Below are positions 10,687-20,051 of a DNA stretch of 64,000 nucleotides, piece after piece. Below the pieces are notes generated by a model that was not told where the DNA came from, did not search any database, and saw only the letters and a program-made list of their open reading frames with translations. A program made the position numbers and the translations under genes. The stretch is from Chloroflexota bacterium (GTDB lineage: Bacteria > Chloroflexota > Limnocylindria > P2-11E), in NCBI GenBank assembly GCA_027310565.1, contig DAIDAP010000004.1, positions 1 through 64,000 of the forward strand, in the 5' to 3' direction. Positions within the stretch are counted from its first letter, which is position 1; the number at the start of each line of letters is the position of its first letter.

Positions 10687-11691
10687 CTAGAGGAACCAGT
10701 CTCCCCCGCCGGACGCCCGCTCCCCCGCCTCCAGCACGGCGCCGATCGTGCCGACGTCGGCTCCGAGCGCGGCCGGGACGACGCGCACCGCGTTCGCCGG
10801 GGCGCGGAAGGCACGCTCGGCGATCGCCCGGCGCATCGGCTCGAGGACATGGGCCGGCTGGTGCTCCGCCACCGATCCGCCCACCACGATGACCGCCGGA
10901 TTGAGGACGTTGGCGAGCCCGACGGCGAGGTTCGCGAGCGCGCGCTCGGCCCTCGTGACGATCGCGGACGCGCGCGCATCGCCGCGGACGGCGGCGGCAT
11001 AGACCTCCTCGGCGTCGCGGACGCCGAACGCCTCGGCCATGTTGCCGCCGGCCGCGAGCGACTCGGCGCAGCCGAACGATCCGCAGCCGCAGCGCGGCAG
11101 GCCGTCGTCCGCCGGACGCGAGGCGTCGGCCGCGAAGGCGACCGGCCAGTGCCCGATCTCACCGGCGGTGTTCGTCGCGCCGCGCAGCATGCGGCCGCCG
11201 GAGACGACGCCGCCGCCGATGCCCGTCGAGACGGTGACGTACACGTAGTCGCGCGCGCCGCGCGCCGCGCCGGCGAGGCCCTCCGCGATCGCGGCCATGC
11301 ACGTGTCGCGGTCGACGAAGACGCGCACGCCGTCGAGCGCCGACGAGAGCATCGCCGCGAGCGGAGTCTCGCGGAAGCCGGCGAGGTTCGGCGTCTCGTG
11401 CACGACGCCGGTGAGGTGGTCGAGGGGTCCCGGCGACGAGCACCCGGCCGCCTCGAGGTCGGCGGTCCGCAGCCGCGCCGCGGCGAGCGAGGCGCGCGCG
11501 CTCGCGGCGATCGCCGCGACGATCGCGTCGGCGCTCCACGCCGCCCGCTCCGACCCGACCGGCATCGCCCCGTGCGGCGTCGGCCGCTCGTCGCGGGCGA
11601 CGACGCGCGGCCTGTCGCCGTCCATCCTCGCGACGACGGTGCGGATGCGGGTGCCGCCGAGGTCGATGCCGAGGAGCGGGCGGGCGCTCAG
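10687..11691 (-). CDS. ROK-family sugar kinase (glucokinase-like), apparent CTG start
   Basis: 334 residues. ROK features: the phosphate-binding [12 protein letters not shown] at the N-terminus, ETPNLAGF sugar loop, STGIGGG second phosphate loop, GEIGHW, and the zinc-binding [11 protein letters not shown] near residue 199. It probably phosphorylates glucose or a related hexose with ATP to feed glycolysis, consistent with its position directly upstream of gap. The conserved N-terminus begins immediately after a CTG that overlaps the preceding stop (CTGA); no ATG, GTG or TTG lies in frame nearby, so CTG is the proposed start codon. The upstream open frame is non-homologous shadow sequence. Confidence 0.9.
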   Translation of the reverse strand: MSARPLLGIDLGGTRIRTVVARMDGDRPRVVARDERPTPHGAMPVGSERAAWSADAIVAAIAASARASLAAARLRTADLEAAGCSSPGPLDHLTGVVHETPNLAGFRETPLAAMLSSALDGVRVFVDRDTCMAAIAEGLAGAARGARDYVYVTVSTGIGGGVVSGGRMLRGATNTAGEIGHWPVAFAADASRPADDGLPRCGCGSFGCAESLAAGGNMAEAFGVRDAEEVYAAAVRGDARASAIVTRAERALANLAVGLANVLNPAVIVVGGSVAEHQPAHVLEPMRRAIAERAFRAPANAVRVVPAALGADVGTIGAVLEAGERASGGGDWFL

Positions 11692-13396
11692 ACCTTCGGC
11701 AGCTTCCCCGCGACGTCGGGCCGCGCGACGGCGGTGAGGTCGCCGCCGAAGACGTGCTGCTGCGCCGCCCGGTACCCGCGTTTGGCCTTGTCGCGGCCGA
11801 ACGCCCGCTCCGCGTCGTTGTAGATCGTCGCGACGAGGATCGCGAGGTACGGCGCGGCCTGCTCGTCGGGGAGCGCGACGCGGTCGAGCGCCTGCACGTC
11901 GAGGCGGTCGTCCACCACCGGCAGGGGCCGGTCGATCGGATCGGCCTGCTCGTCGACGCGCATGAGCAGGTTCGACATGCGGTCGTCGAGACGTTCCTTT
12001 CCGTAGTGGCCGCTGTTGTACTCGGCGAGCAGCGCGTTCGAGAACGCCGCGAGCAGACCTCCGCGGGTCGTGGCGGCGCGGTCCACGAGCGTCGTGCGCG
12101 TCGCCGGCTCCGGCGCCGGCTCCTCGCGCTTGAACATGCCGAAGAAGCTCCTCTTCTTCCCGGGCACCGCCGAGACAGCGGGCGCGGGCTCCCACTCGTT
12201 CGGGGGCGGCGCGGGCGGCTCGGGCGCCGCAGCCGGCTCGGGCGGTGACAGCAGCGCGCTCAGGCGCGGATCGGCGCCGGTCGCCGGTGCGGCTTCGGCC
12301 GCGGGTGCCGTCCACGCGTCGGCGGCCGCCGACGGCCATTCGCCGGCCGGCGCCGCGGGCGCGGGAGACGACCACGCGTCCTGCGCGGGTGCGGCAGGCG
12401 CCGCGGACCACGCGTCCGTGCCCGCGGCCGCCGCCGGCGCGCCCCAACCGTCCGCCGCCGGGGGCGGCGGCACGGTGGGCTCGCTCGGCGCGTCGAAGAT
12501 CCCGGAGAGCGCCGCGAGGCGCTCGTCGACGACGGGCGGCTCCGGCTCGGGAGCCGGCTCGAACGGCGGCTCGACGGCCGGCGGCGGGCCCCACTCCGCG
12601 GACGGAGCGGCGGGCTCGGCCGGCGGGGGCGGGGGCTCGACGACCACGGGTTCGACGACCGACCACGCGGCCACGACCGACGGCTCCGGTGCCGGGGCCG
12701 CGGGCGGCGGGGGCTCGGGCGGCGGGGGCTCGAGCGCCGCGGGCTCGAGTGGCGCGGGCTCGGCGACCGCCGGCGGCGGCTCGGGATCGGGAGCGGGCTC
12801 GGGCGCGCGAACGGGCGCGGGAGCGGGCTTCGGCGCGGGAGCGGCCGTCTCGACGACGGGGGCCTCCGCGACGGTCTCGATCACCCGGTCGCGCACCAGA
12901 CCCGCGAGCGTGGTGAGCGCCGCGTCGCGGTCCATGGAGAGCTGCGACGCGAGCGTCGTCACGTCGCGCTCGCCGTTCACCGCGAGCACCACGCGCCAGC
13001 GATCGGACGTGAAGGTCACCGCACCCTGGTCGGCGGCGCGCTCGGAGAGGCGGAAGCGCGTACGGTCCGTCGGGATCATCTTGCGCACGCCGGCGAGCCA
13101 CCGCGCGTACTCGCGCGCCTGCGTGCGCAGCGCGTCGAGCTCGCCCTCGAGGTTCGCGGGCGGCACCTCGTCCCACGGCGTGAACTCGAAGTCGGCGTCG
13201 CCGATCTCGAAGATCGCGCCGAGCGCGGCGATCGGCTTCTCGTCGCCGAACACCGCGGCCACGACCCTCCCGTTCGCGAGCCCGAGCGCGCCCTCCCCGG
13301 CCGCGCCGCGCAGCGTCAGCTCGCCGGTCTTCGACGTGTCGGCGAGCAGGCGCAGGAGCGTGTCGAGCGGGAACTCGCTCGTCCGGCCGCGCAGGC

Positions 13397-13400
<4 letters not shown>
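11688..13400 (-). CDS. DUF4388-domain protein with long Pro/Ala-rich linker
   Basis: 570 residues, not enzymatic in appearance. Residues 1-95 match the DUF4388/PATAN pattern (LDTLLRLLADTSKTGELTL, GRVVAAVFG, FEFTPWDE), an adaptor domain found in bacterial signalling proteins. Residues 105-185 add a small helical region like the DUF4388 extension. Residues 190-425 are an extreme Pro/Ala/Glu low-complexity linker. Residues 440-570 form a helical C-terminal domain (SNALLAEYNSGHYGKERLD through AEAFGRDKA-like helices) that I do not recognise. It sits between UgpC-type ATPase and ROK kinase genes with 4-bp overlaps on both sides, implying co-expression with sugar metabolism. Confidence 0.8.
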
Positions 13401-14482
<1,082 letters not shown>

Positions 14483-14501
14483 CCTCGGCCGAGTCTAGGA
14501 C

Positions 14502-15005
14502 CTACGGTACGAGCCGGGAAAGCGACGTGGACGGCGCCGACGCGACCGCGGCGCGGATCGCGTCGGGCTCGCTCGCCGTCACCCCGTCCGCCGTGCGCGC
14601 GAGCACACGCACGCGGTAGGCCACTGCTCCGGGCGGCGGATCCAGCGGCACGACGACGATGCGCTCGCGCCCGGCCGGGACGCTCGCGCTATCGGTGATG
14701 GCGAGCTGGCGCGTGCGTGCCGTCGCCGAGGCGTAGTACGCGACGCGCAGGAACGCCTCGTCCACGCCCGGGTCGCTGACGCTGATGCGCGCCACGACGA
14801 CGGCATCGACGCCGGGCAGCGGCCGCAGCGCGCTCTCGATGCCCCAGGCCCGCGCGGACGGGACGCCGATCACCAGCACGCCCGCCACGTCGGCGAGCGA
14901 TGCGCGCGGCGTCGTCCGCCGGAACGAGGGTGGCCCGTCCGCGCTCGCCGGGCACGGCGGCCCGAGCAGCGCGACGACGAGGAGCCCGAGCAGAGCGCGG
15001 CGCAC
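14502..15005 (-). CDS. Secreted protein of unknown function
   Basis: 167 residues beginning with a typical signal peptide (MRRALLGLLVVALLGPPCPASA, cleavage probably near residue 22). The mature part is rich in Val, Ala and beta-strand-forming segments (VVVARISVSDPGVDEAFLRV; YRVRVLARTADG), suggesting one or two immunoglobulin- or fibronectin-like sheets. I recognise no family. It lies 20 bp beyond the start side of the ATPase gene on the same strand. Confidence 0.6.
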   Translation of the reverse strand: MRRALLGLLVVALLGPPCPASADGPPSFRRTTPRASLADVAGVLVIGVPSARAWGIESALRPLPGVDAVVVARISVSDPGVDEAFLRVAYYASATARTRQLAITDSASVPAGRERIVVVPLDPPPGAVAYRVRVLARTADGVTASEPDAIRAAVASAPSTSLSRLVP

Positions 15006-15083
15006 GCCGGGGACGCTAGCGGTGCCGGGTCGTCGTGTGACCCTCCCGGCGGTCGCATGTTCGTGCGACGAGCGGTCGCACGT

Positions 15084-18053
15084 TCATGCGACGAGCTCGA
15101 GCAGGTAGGTCCCGATCTCGTGGCCGGCGAGGCGCACGTGCAGGGCACCGTCGATCACCTCCGGCGGCGCGGCGGTGCGGATGACGTCGAAGCCGGTGTT
15201 GCCGAGCCCGAGATCGCCCTCGCGCAGGTCCACGGTCCGCGCCGACCTGATCCCACGAGCGAAGCGCACGGTCGTCTCGGCGTCCCCCGCGCGCGGGTTG
15301 AACAGCCGGATGCAGACGTCGCCGTCGGCCGTGGAGCGCAGCGCCGAGAGCTGCACGACCGTCTCGCGCGGCATCGCGACGAACGATCGCGGGGCGCCGT
15401 CGCCGCGCAGCACGCGCGCGGGGGTGATGAGCTCCGCGACCTCGCGCGCGGCGCGGCCGAGGTCGTCGTCGTCGACGAGCGGGACGACGCAGTAGCGGTA
15501 CGCGTTCTCGCCGGGGCACTGCGCGCTCGGCGTCTCGAGGGCCGGGCCGGCGTGGCCGCGCCGCTCCGGCAGATCCCCGCGCGAGAGCCAGCCCACCGCG
15601 CGCAGCAGCGTGATCGCGATCGTGCGTCCGTCGTGGAGCACGGCGTAGTCGCGCAGCCCGTCGACGCCCACGGCGAGCCCGCGCGCCGCGCTGCGCACCG
15701 CGACGAAGTCGTGGACGCAGCGCTCGGGCGTCGGCCGCTCGATCCATCCGCCGTGCCCGGACACGCGCGTGTCGCGCTCGAGCCAGGCGAACGCGGCTCC
15801 CGCGACGTGCGTGAGCGATCGCGTCGCCGTGTCGCAGAAGACGCGCAGTCGGTGGTCCCGCGCGGCGTTCGTGACCGCGAGACGGACGTCCACGCGCCGC
15901 GCGCCGCTGTCGAGCGAGATCTCCGCGCGCACCGCGCACGCGACACGCTCCGGCGAGCGCGCGAGGCGATCCTCGCGCAGCGCGGCGGGGAGCTCGAGCA
16001 CGAGGTCGACGGCGACGGTCGCGCGGTCTCCGGTCACCGTCGTCCGGCGGACCCCGGCGGCGCCGGACGACGACACGGTGGGTCCGGCGTAGGAGAAGGT
16101 GTACTCGTCGCCGCGGTCGCCGTCGTCGACGAGCACGTTCTGCCGCTCCCACCGCGTCCCGGTCGCCCTGTCGACGACCGTGAAGGTCGCGTCGGCGGCG
16201 ACCTCGACGCGCAGCGCCTCGTTCTCGATGACGCCGTCGGCGGGCGAGCCGACGGCGCCCGCCGCGCGGGACGGCGCCACCGCGCCGAGCGCGTCGCAGC
16301 GGACGCGTGTCGGCACGCCGTCCAGATCGACGACCGCATCGCGCTCCCAGGGGAGGTCGTTCCACACCATCGCCCGCTGCCCGTCGCCGAGGAGGCGGCG
16401 CTCGAGGTCACGCGCGAGCGCCTCGCCGTCCACGCGCACCCGCTCGAAGCGCGGCGCCATGTCGATGTCGTGCACCTCGTCGATCGAGCAGCCGCAGATC
16501 GAGTCGTGCGGGTGGTTCTGCAGCAGCGTGCGCCACAGCGAGCGGACCTCGTCGCGCGCCTCTCCGCCCAGGAGCGCGTCGAACGGCTCGAGCCGCTGCA
16601 GCAGCAGCCGCTCGCAGCGGGCGTTCTCCTGCTTGATCCAGACGCGCGTCGCGTTGACGCCGCGCAGGATCGGCCGGTACCGGCCGCTCACGATCTCACC
16701 GGTGTGCGCGGTCGGCGGGCGCGCGACCGCGGCGGCGTACTCCTCGAGGCTCGCGATGCGCGCGTCGAGGTTCGGCGCGACGGCGCGCATCGCCGCCACC
16801 GCCTCGGGCAGGCGCTCATACGCCTCGACGTGGTCGTCGCCCTCCATGAAGAGCAGGTCGGCGCCGTTCGCGTAGCGCGTCGGGACCTCGAGCATCCGCG
16901 GCAGCCGCGCGCGGATGCGCGCGCGCAGCGCCGTCTCGCCCTCCGACGGCTCGCCGACCAGCGCGAGCCCGCCGGAGTAGTGGTCGACCAAATGCGCCGC
17001 GAGCACGCGGTCGCCCGACGGCGCCTCCCACATGAACTCGGCGCCCAGCTCCTCTCCCTCGTCGCCGATGCCGCGCGAGAACACGTACGTCTGGTAGCCG
17101 AAGCCGCGCAGGATCTGCGGCATCTGCGCGGGATGGCCGAAGGGATCCGCGACGTAGCCGACGCGGAGCGCGCGGCCGAACGACGCCGCCACCCGCGACC
17201 CCTCCTGGAGATTGCGAAGCAGCGACTCGCCGCCGACGAGGAGGTTGTCCGCCAGCACGTACCACGGACCGACGAAGAGCCGCTCGGCCGCGACGAGCGC
17301 CGCGATGCGCTCGCGGTCCTGCGGCCGCTTCTCGAGGTGGTCCTCGATCGCGATCGTCTGGCCGTCGAAGGTGAACGAGCGGAACGACGCGTCGCGCTCG
17401 AGCAGGTCGAGCAGCCGGCTCACCATCGGTACGAGACGCGCGCGGTATCCCTCGAAGCGCTCGTACCACTCGCGATCCCAGTGCGTGTGCGGGACGACGA
17501 ACACGCGCCAGCGCGCTCGCCGGCGGAGGAGCCCGACGACGCGCGGCGCGAGCAGCCCGGACGCGATCCCGATGAGCGCGCCCGCGAGCACGTCCGACGG
17601 GTAGTGCGCGCCGACCGCGACCCGCTCGACGACCACGGCCGCGGCGAAGGTCAGTGCCGGCCAGCGCCAGCGCGGCGCGACCGCGGCGAGCGCGAGCGCG
17701 CCCCCGACGGCGAACGTGGCGTCGCCCGACGGGAACGAGGACGTCACCGGCTGCCCGACGAGCGGCTGCACGTCGAGCACCGTGAAGGGCCGCGGCCGCT
17801 GCACGATGCGCTTCAGCACCTGCTCGCTCACGAGCCAGCCCATCGCCATGCCGAGGTAGACGGTGAGGAGGGCCCACAGGCCGCGGCGGCCGAAGTGCCG
17901 CGCGCGCGCCACCAGGACGCCGGCGAGCCAGAAGGCCAGACCGTTCCAGCTCGACACGTACACCGCGACGGCGAGCGGGCCGAGGACGGGAGAGGACGCG
18001 GTCGCGGTGTAGATCGCGAGGTAGAGCAGCCGGTCCAGCGCCGAGAGGTCCAC
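15084..18053 (-). CDS. PAP2 phosphatase - GH38 alpha-mannosidase fusion
   Basis: 989 residues, two enzymes in one chain. Residues 1-175 are a PAP2 lipid-phosphatase-type membrane domain: K81-x6-RP, PSGD (108-111) and R144-x5-H150-x3-D154, so the first and third catalytic motifs are present but the usual PSGH histidine is Asp111. Residues 183-989 are a glycoside hydrolase family 38 protein: zinc-site H189-T-H191-W-D193, ADPFGH with probable nucleophile Asp303, and NHPHDSICG further on. GH38 enzymes hydrolyse alpha-mannosides, including mannosylglycerate. The chain is continuous in frame with no stop. GTG start one base after the dedA stop. Possible roles are glycan or mannosyl-lipid turnover at the membrane; a merged reading frame in only this strain cannot be excluded. 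Confidence 0.85.
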   Translation of the reverse strand: MDLSALDRLLYLAIYTATASSPVLGPLAVAVYVSSWNGLAFWLAGVLVARARHFGRRGLWALLTVYLGMAMGWLVSEQVLKRIVQRPRPFTVLDVQPLVGQPVTSSFPSGDATFAVGGALALAAVAPRWRWPALTFAAAVVVERVAVGAHYPSDVLAGALIGIASGLLAPRVVGLLRRRARWRVFVVPHTHWDREWYERFEGYRARLVPMVSRLLDLLERDASFRSFTFDGQTIAIEDHLEKRPQDRERIAALVAAERLFVGPWYVLADNLLVGGESLLRNLQEGSRVAASFGRALRVGYVADPFGHPAQMPQILRGFGYQTYVFSRGIGDEGEELGAEFMWEAPSGDRVLAAHLVDHYSGGLALVGEPSEGETALRARIRARLPRMLEVPTRYANGADLLFMEGDDHVEAYERLPEAVAAMRAVAPNLDARIASLEEYAAAVARPPTAHTGEIVSGRYRPILRGVNATRVWIKQENARCERLLLQRLEPFDALLGGEARDEVRSLWRTLLQNHPHDSICGCSIDEVHDIDMAPRFERVRVDGEALARDLERRLLGDGQRAMVWNDLPWERDAVVDLDGVPTRVRCDALGAVAPSRAAGAVGSPADGVIENEALRVEVAADATFTVVDRATGTRWERQNVLVDDGDRGDEYTFSYAGPTVSSSGAAGVRRTTVTGDRATVAVDLVLELPAALREDRLARSPERVACAVRAEISLDSGARRVDVRLAVTNAARDHRLRVFCDTATRSLTHVAGAAFAWLERDTRVSGHGGWIERPTPERCVHDFVAVRSAARGLAVGVDGLRDYAVLHDGRTIAITLLRAVGWLSRGDLPERRGHAGPALETPSAQCPGENAYRYCVVPLVDDDDLGRAAREVAELITPARVLRGDGAPRSFVAMPRETVVQLSALRSTADGDVCIRLFNPRAGDAETTVRFARGIRSARTVDLREGDLGLGNTGFDVIRTAAPPEVIDGALHVRLAGHEIGTYLLELVA

Positions 18054-18054
18054 C

Positions 18055-18687
18055 TCAGCGGCGCACGTGGCGCCACACGAAGACGCCGACGAGCAGCACG
18101 ATCGCGGCCGCGACCACGTAGTCGAGGCCGCGGAGCGCGGCCTTGACCTCGATCCAGTTGTCGCCGAGGACCACGCCGCCCCACACGAGGACCATCACCC
18201 ACGGGATCGCGCCGAGGATCGAGAACAGGACGAAGCGCCACAGCGGCATGCGCGCGACGCCGGCGGGGACCGAGATGAACGTCCGCACGATCGGCAGCAT
18301 CCGCGAGAAGAACACCGTCGCCTCGCCGTACCGCGCGAACCAGCGCTCCGCGAGGGCGAGGTCGTGCGCGCTCACGAGCACGTACCGGCCGTACCGCGTC
18401 ACGAGCGGCCGGCCGCCGTACGCGCCGATCGCGTACCCCGCGAGCGAGCCGAGCGTGTTGCCGGTCACGCCCGCGACGACGGCGCCCCAGTAGGTCCACG
18501 TCGTGCCCGTGAGCGGCTCCGGAAGGGCGCGCGCGACGCTCCAGCCGGCGAACGGCAGGATGAGCTCCGACGGGATGGGGATCGCCGCGCTCTCGATGGC
18601 CATCGCGATCACGACGCCGACGTAGCCGAGCCGCGAATACAGGGCGTCGATGAAGGGGAGGACGATGCGGTCGATGGCCTCGATCAC
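18055..18687 (-). CDS. DedA-family membrane protein
   Basis: 210 residues with the DedA pattern: E-x-x-x-x-PIPSELILPFAGW near the N-terminus, a GxxxGxxxGYxIGxxGG segment (TLGSLAGYAIGAYGG), then FSRMLPIVRTFISVPAGVARM. DedA proteins are membrane-potential-dependent lipid (undecaprenyl phosphate or phospholipid) transporters. The conserved region starts at the GTG at 18687; the longer frame upstream is basic and non-homologous. It is directly upstream of and almost touching the PAP2-GH38 gene, which fits shared polyprenyl-phosphate or lipid recycling. Confidence 0.92.
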   Translation of the reverse strand: MIEAIDRIVLPFIDALYSRLGYVGVVIAMAIESAAIPIPSELILPFAGWSVARALPEPLTGTTWTYWGAVVAGVTGNTLGSLAGYAIGAYGGRPLVTRYGRYVLVSAHDLALAERWFARYGEATVFFSRMLPIVRTFISVPAGVARMPLWRFVLFSILGAIPWVMVLVWGGVVLGDNWIEVKAALRGLDYVVAAAIVLLVGVFVWRHVRR

Positions 18688-18739
18688 GCGGCTATGATGG
18701 CGTTTCGAAGGGCGGGGCATCACGGAACGAGGAGGACGC

Positions 18740-19942
18740 ATGCCCGTCCAGAGCGCGCTCGACGAACAGCTGCGCCGCGACGTCCTCCGTATCGGACGCG
18801 CCGACGTCGTCGTCGGCATCCCCAGCTTCCGCAACGCCGCGACCATCGGTCACGTCGCCCAGATGGCGGCGCGCGGGCTGCGCGAGCGGTTCGCCGGCTC
18901 GCGCGTCGCGATCGTGAACGCCGACGGCGGCAGCGGCGACGGGACGGCCGATCGCGTCCGCGAGGGCGCGACGGGCGTCCCCGTCGCGGCGGGCCGCTAC
19001 GCCGGTCCCTCCGGAAAGGGCTCGGCCTTCCGCGCGATCTTCGAGGCCGCCGGCCTGCTCGGCGCGCGAGCCTGCGCCGTCGTCGACGCGGACCTCCGCA
19101 GCATCACGCCCGAGTGGATCGCGCGCCTGGCCGGCCCCGTCGTGCGCGACGAGGCGGACTACGTGACGCCGCTCTACGCGCGGCACAAGCACGACGGGAC
19201 GATCACCAACACGATCGCGTATCCGCTCACGCGCGCGCTCTACGGCCTTCGCGTGCGGCAGCCGATCGGCGGCGAGTTCGGATTCCGTGCCGACCTCGCC
19301 CGCACCTTCCTCGCCGAGCCCGTCTGGGAGGGCGACGTCGCGCGATTCGGCATCGACATCTTCATGACGACGACCGCCCTCGCGCGCGAGGCGCGGGTCG
19401 TCCAGGCGTTCCTCGGCGCGAAGGTCCACGACCCGAAGGACCCGGCCGCGGATCTCGGCCCGATGTTCACGCAGGTCGTCGGCACGCTGCTCCGCCTGGC
19501 GGCACGATACGAGGAGGCCTGGGCACCGGTGGTCGGCTCGCGACCCGCGCGGGTCGTGGGCGACGTCGCTCCGGTGGAGCCCGAGGCGATCCCCGCGGAT
19601 CCGGCCCGCCTGCGGGCGAAGTTCGCCGCCACACGCCACGAGCACGAGCGGCGGTGGGCCGAGGTGCTCTCGGCGGCGGTCCCGGCGACGCTCGACCCCG
19701 ACGCCTGGGCGCGGATCGTCTTCGACTTCCTGGCCGCGGCGCTGCGCGACCCCGACTCCTGCGAGCGGCTCGCCGCGGCGCTCCTTCCGCTCTACTACCT
19801 GCGCGTGGCCGATCTCCTCGACGCCGCGCGCGACCTCTCGACCGCGGAGACGGAGGGCATCATCGAGCTCGGCGCGCTCGCGATGGAGAGGGAGAAGCGG
19901 CTTCGCGCGGCGGCGGGGTTCGCGGCGCGAAGCCGCGGGTGA
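18740..19942 (+). CDS. GT-A glycosyltransferase, glucosyl/mannosyl-phosphoglycerate synthase-like
   Basis: 400 residues. GT-A fold: VVVGIPSFRNAATIG nucleotide-binding start, GPSGKGSAF, and the metal-binding D116-A-D118 (VVDADLRSI), then GGEFGF and WEGDVARFGIDIF, which is the arrangement seen in GpgS/mannosylglycerate-synthase-type enzymes (GT81/GT78 neighbourhood). A C-terminal helical region of about 130 residues follows. The product is probably a glycosylated glycerate or related small solute, inferred from similarity to the GpgS gene at 24201. GAGGAGGAC precedes the ATG. Divergent from dedA. Confidence 0.8.
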   Translation: MPVQSALDEQLRRDVLRIGRADVVVGIPSFRNAATIGHVAQMAARGLRERFAGSRVAIVNADGGSGDGTADRVREGATGVPVAAGRYAGPSGKGSAFRAIFEAAGLLGARACAVVDADLRSITPEWIARLAGPVVRDEADYVTPLYARHKHDGTITNTIAYPLTRALYGLRVRQPIGGEFGFRADLARTFLAEPVWEGDVARFGIDIFMTTTALAREARVVQAFLGAKVHDPKDPAADLGPMFTQVVGTLLRLAARYEEAWAPVVGSRPARVVGDVAPVEPEAIPADPARLRAKFAATRHEHERRWAEVLSAAVPATLDPDAWARIVFDFLAAALRDPDSCERLAAALLPLYYLRVADLLDAARDLSTAETEGIIELGALAMEREKRLRAAAGFAARSRG

Positions 19943-19995
19943 GACGTCCCGTGTCGACCCGCGGCGCCCGTGTCGCGCCGAGCCCGGACGGGGTG

Positions 19996-20036
19996 GCAGG
20001 GGCGCAGCCCCTGCGAGGAATGGGTCCTTTGCCCAT
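19996..20036. terminator. Two tandem hairpins in the GT - glycosidase spacer
   Basis: GCAGGGGC-GCA-GCCCCTGC (19996-20014) is a perfect 8-bp stem with a 3-nt loop, followed by ATGGG-N7-CCCAT (20020-20036), which ends 15 bp before the next start codon. There is no T-run. They could act as an attenuator or a processing site, or limit initiation of the downstream glycosidase. Confidence 0.4.
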
Positions 20037-20051
20037 GGCGGCGAAGCCGAC

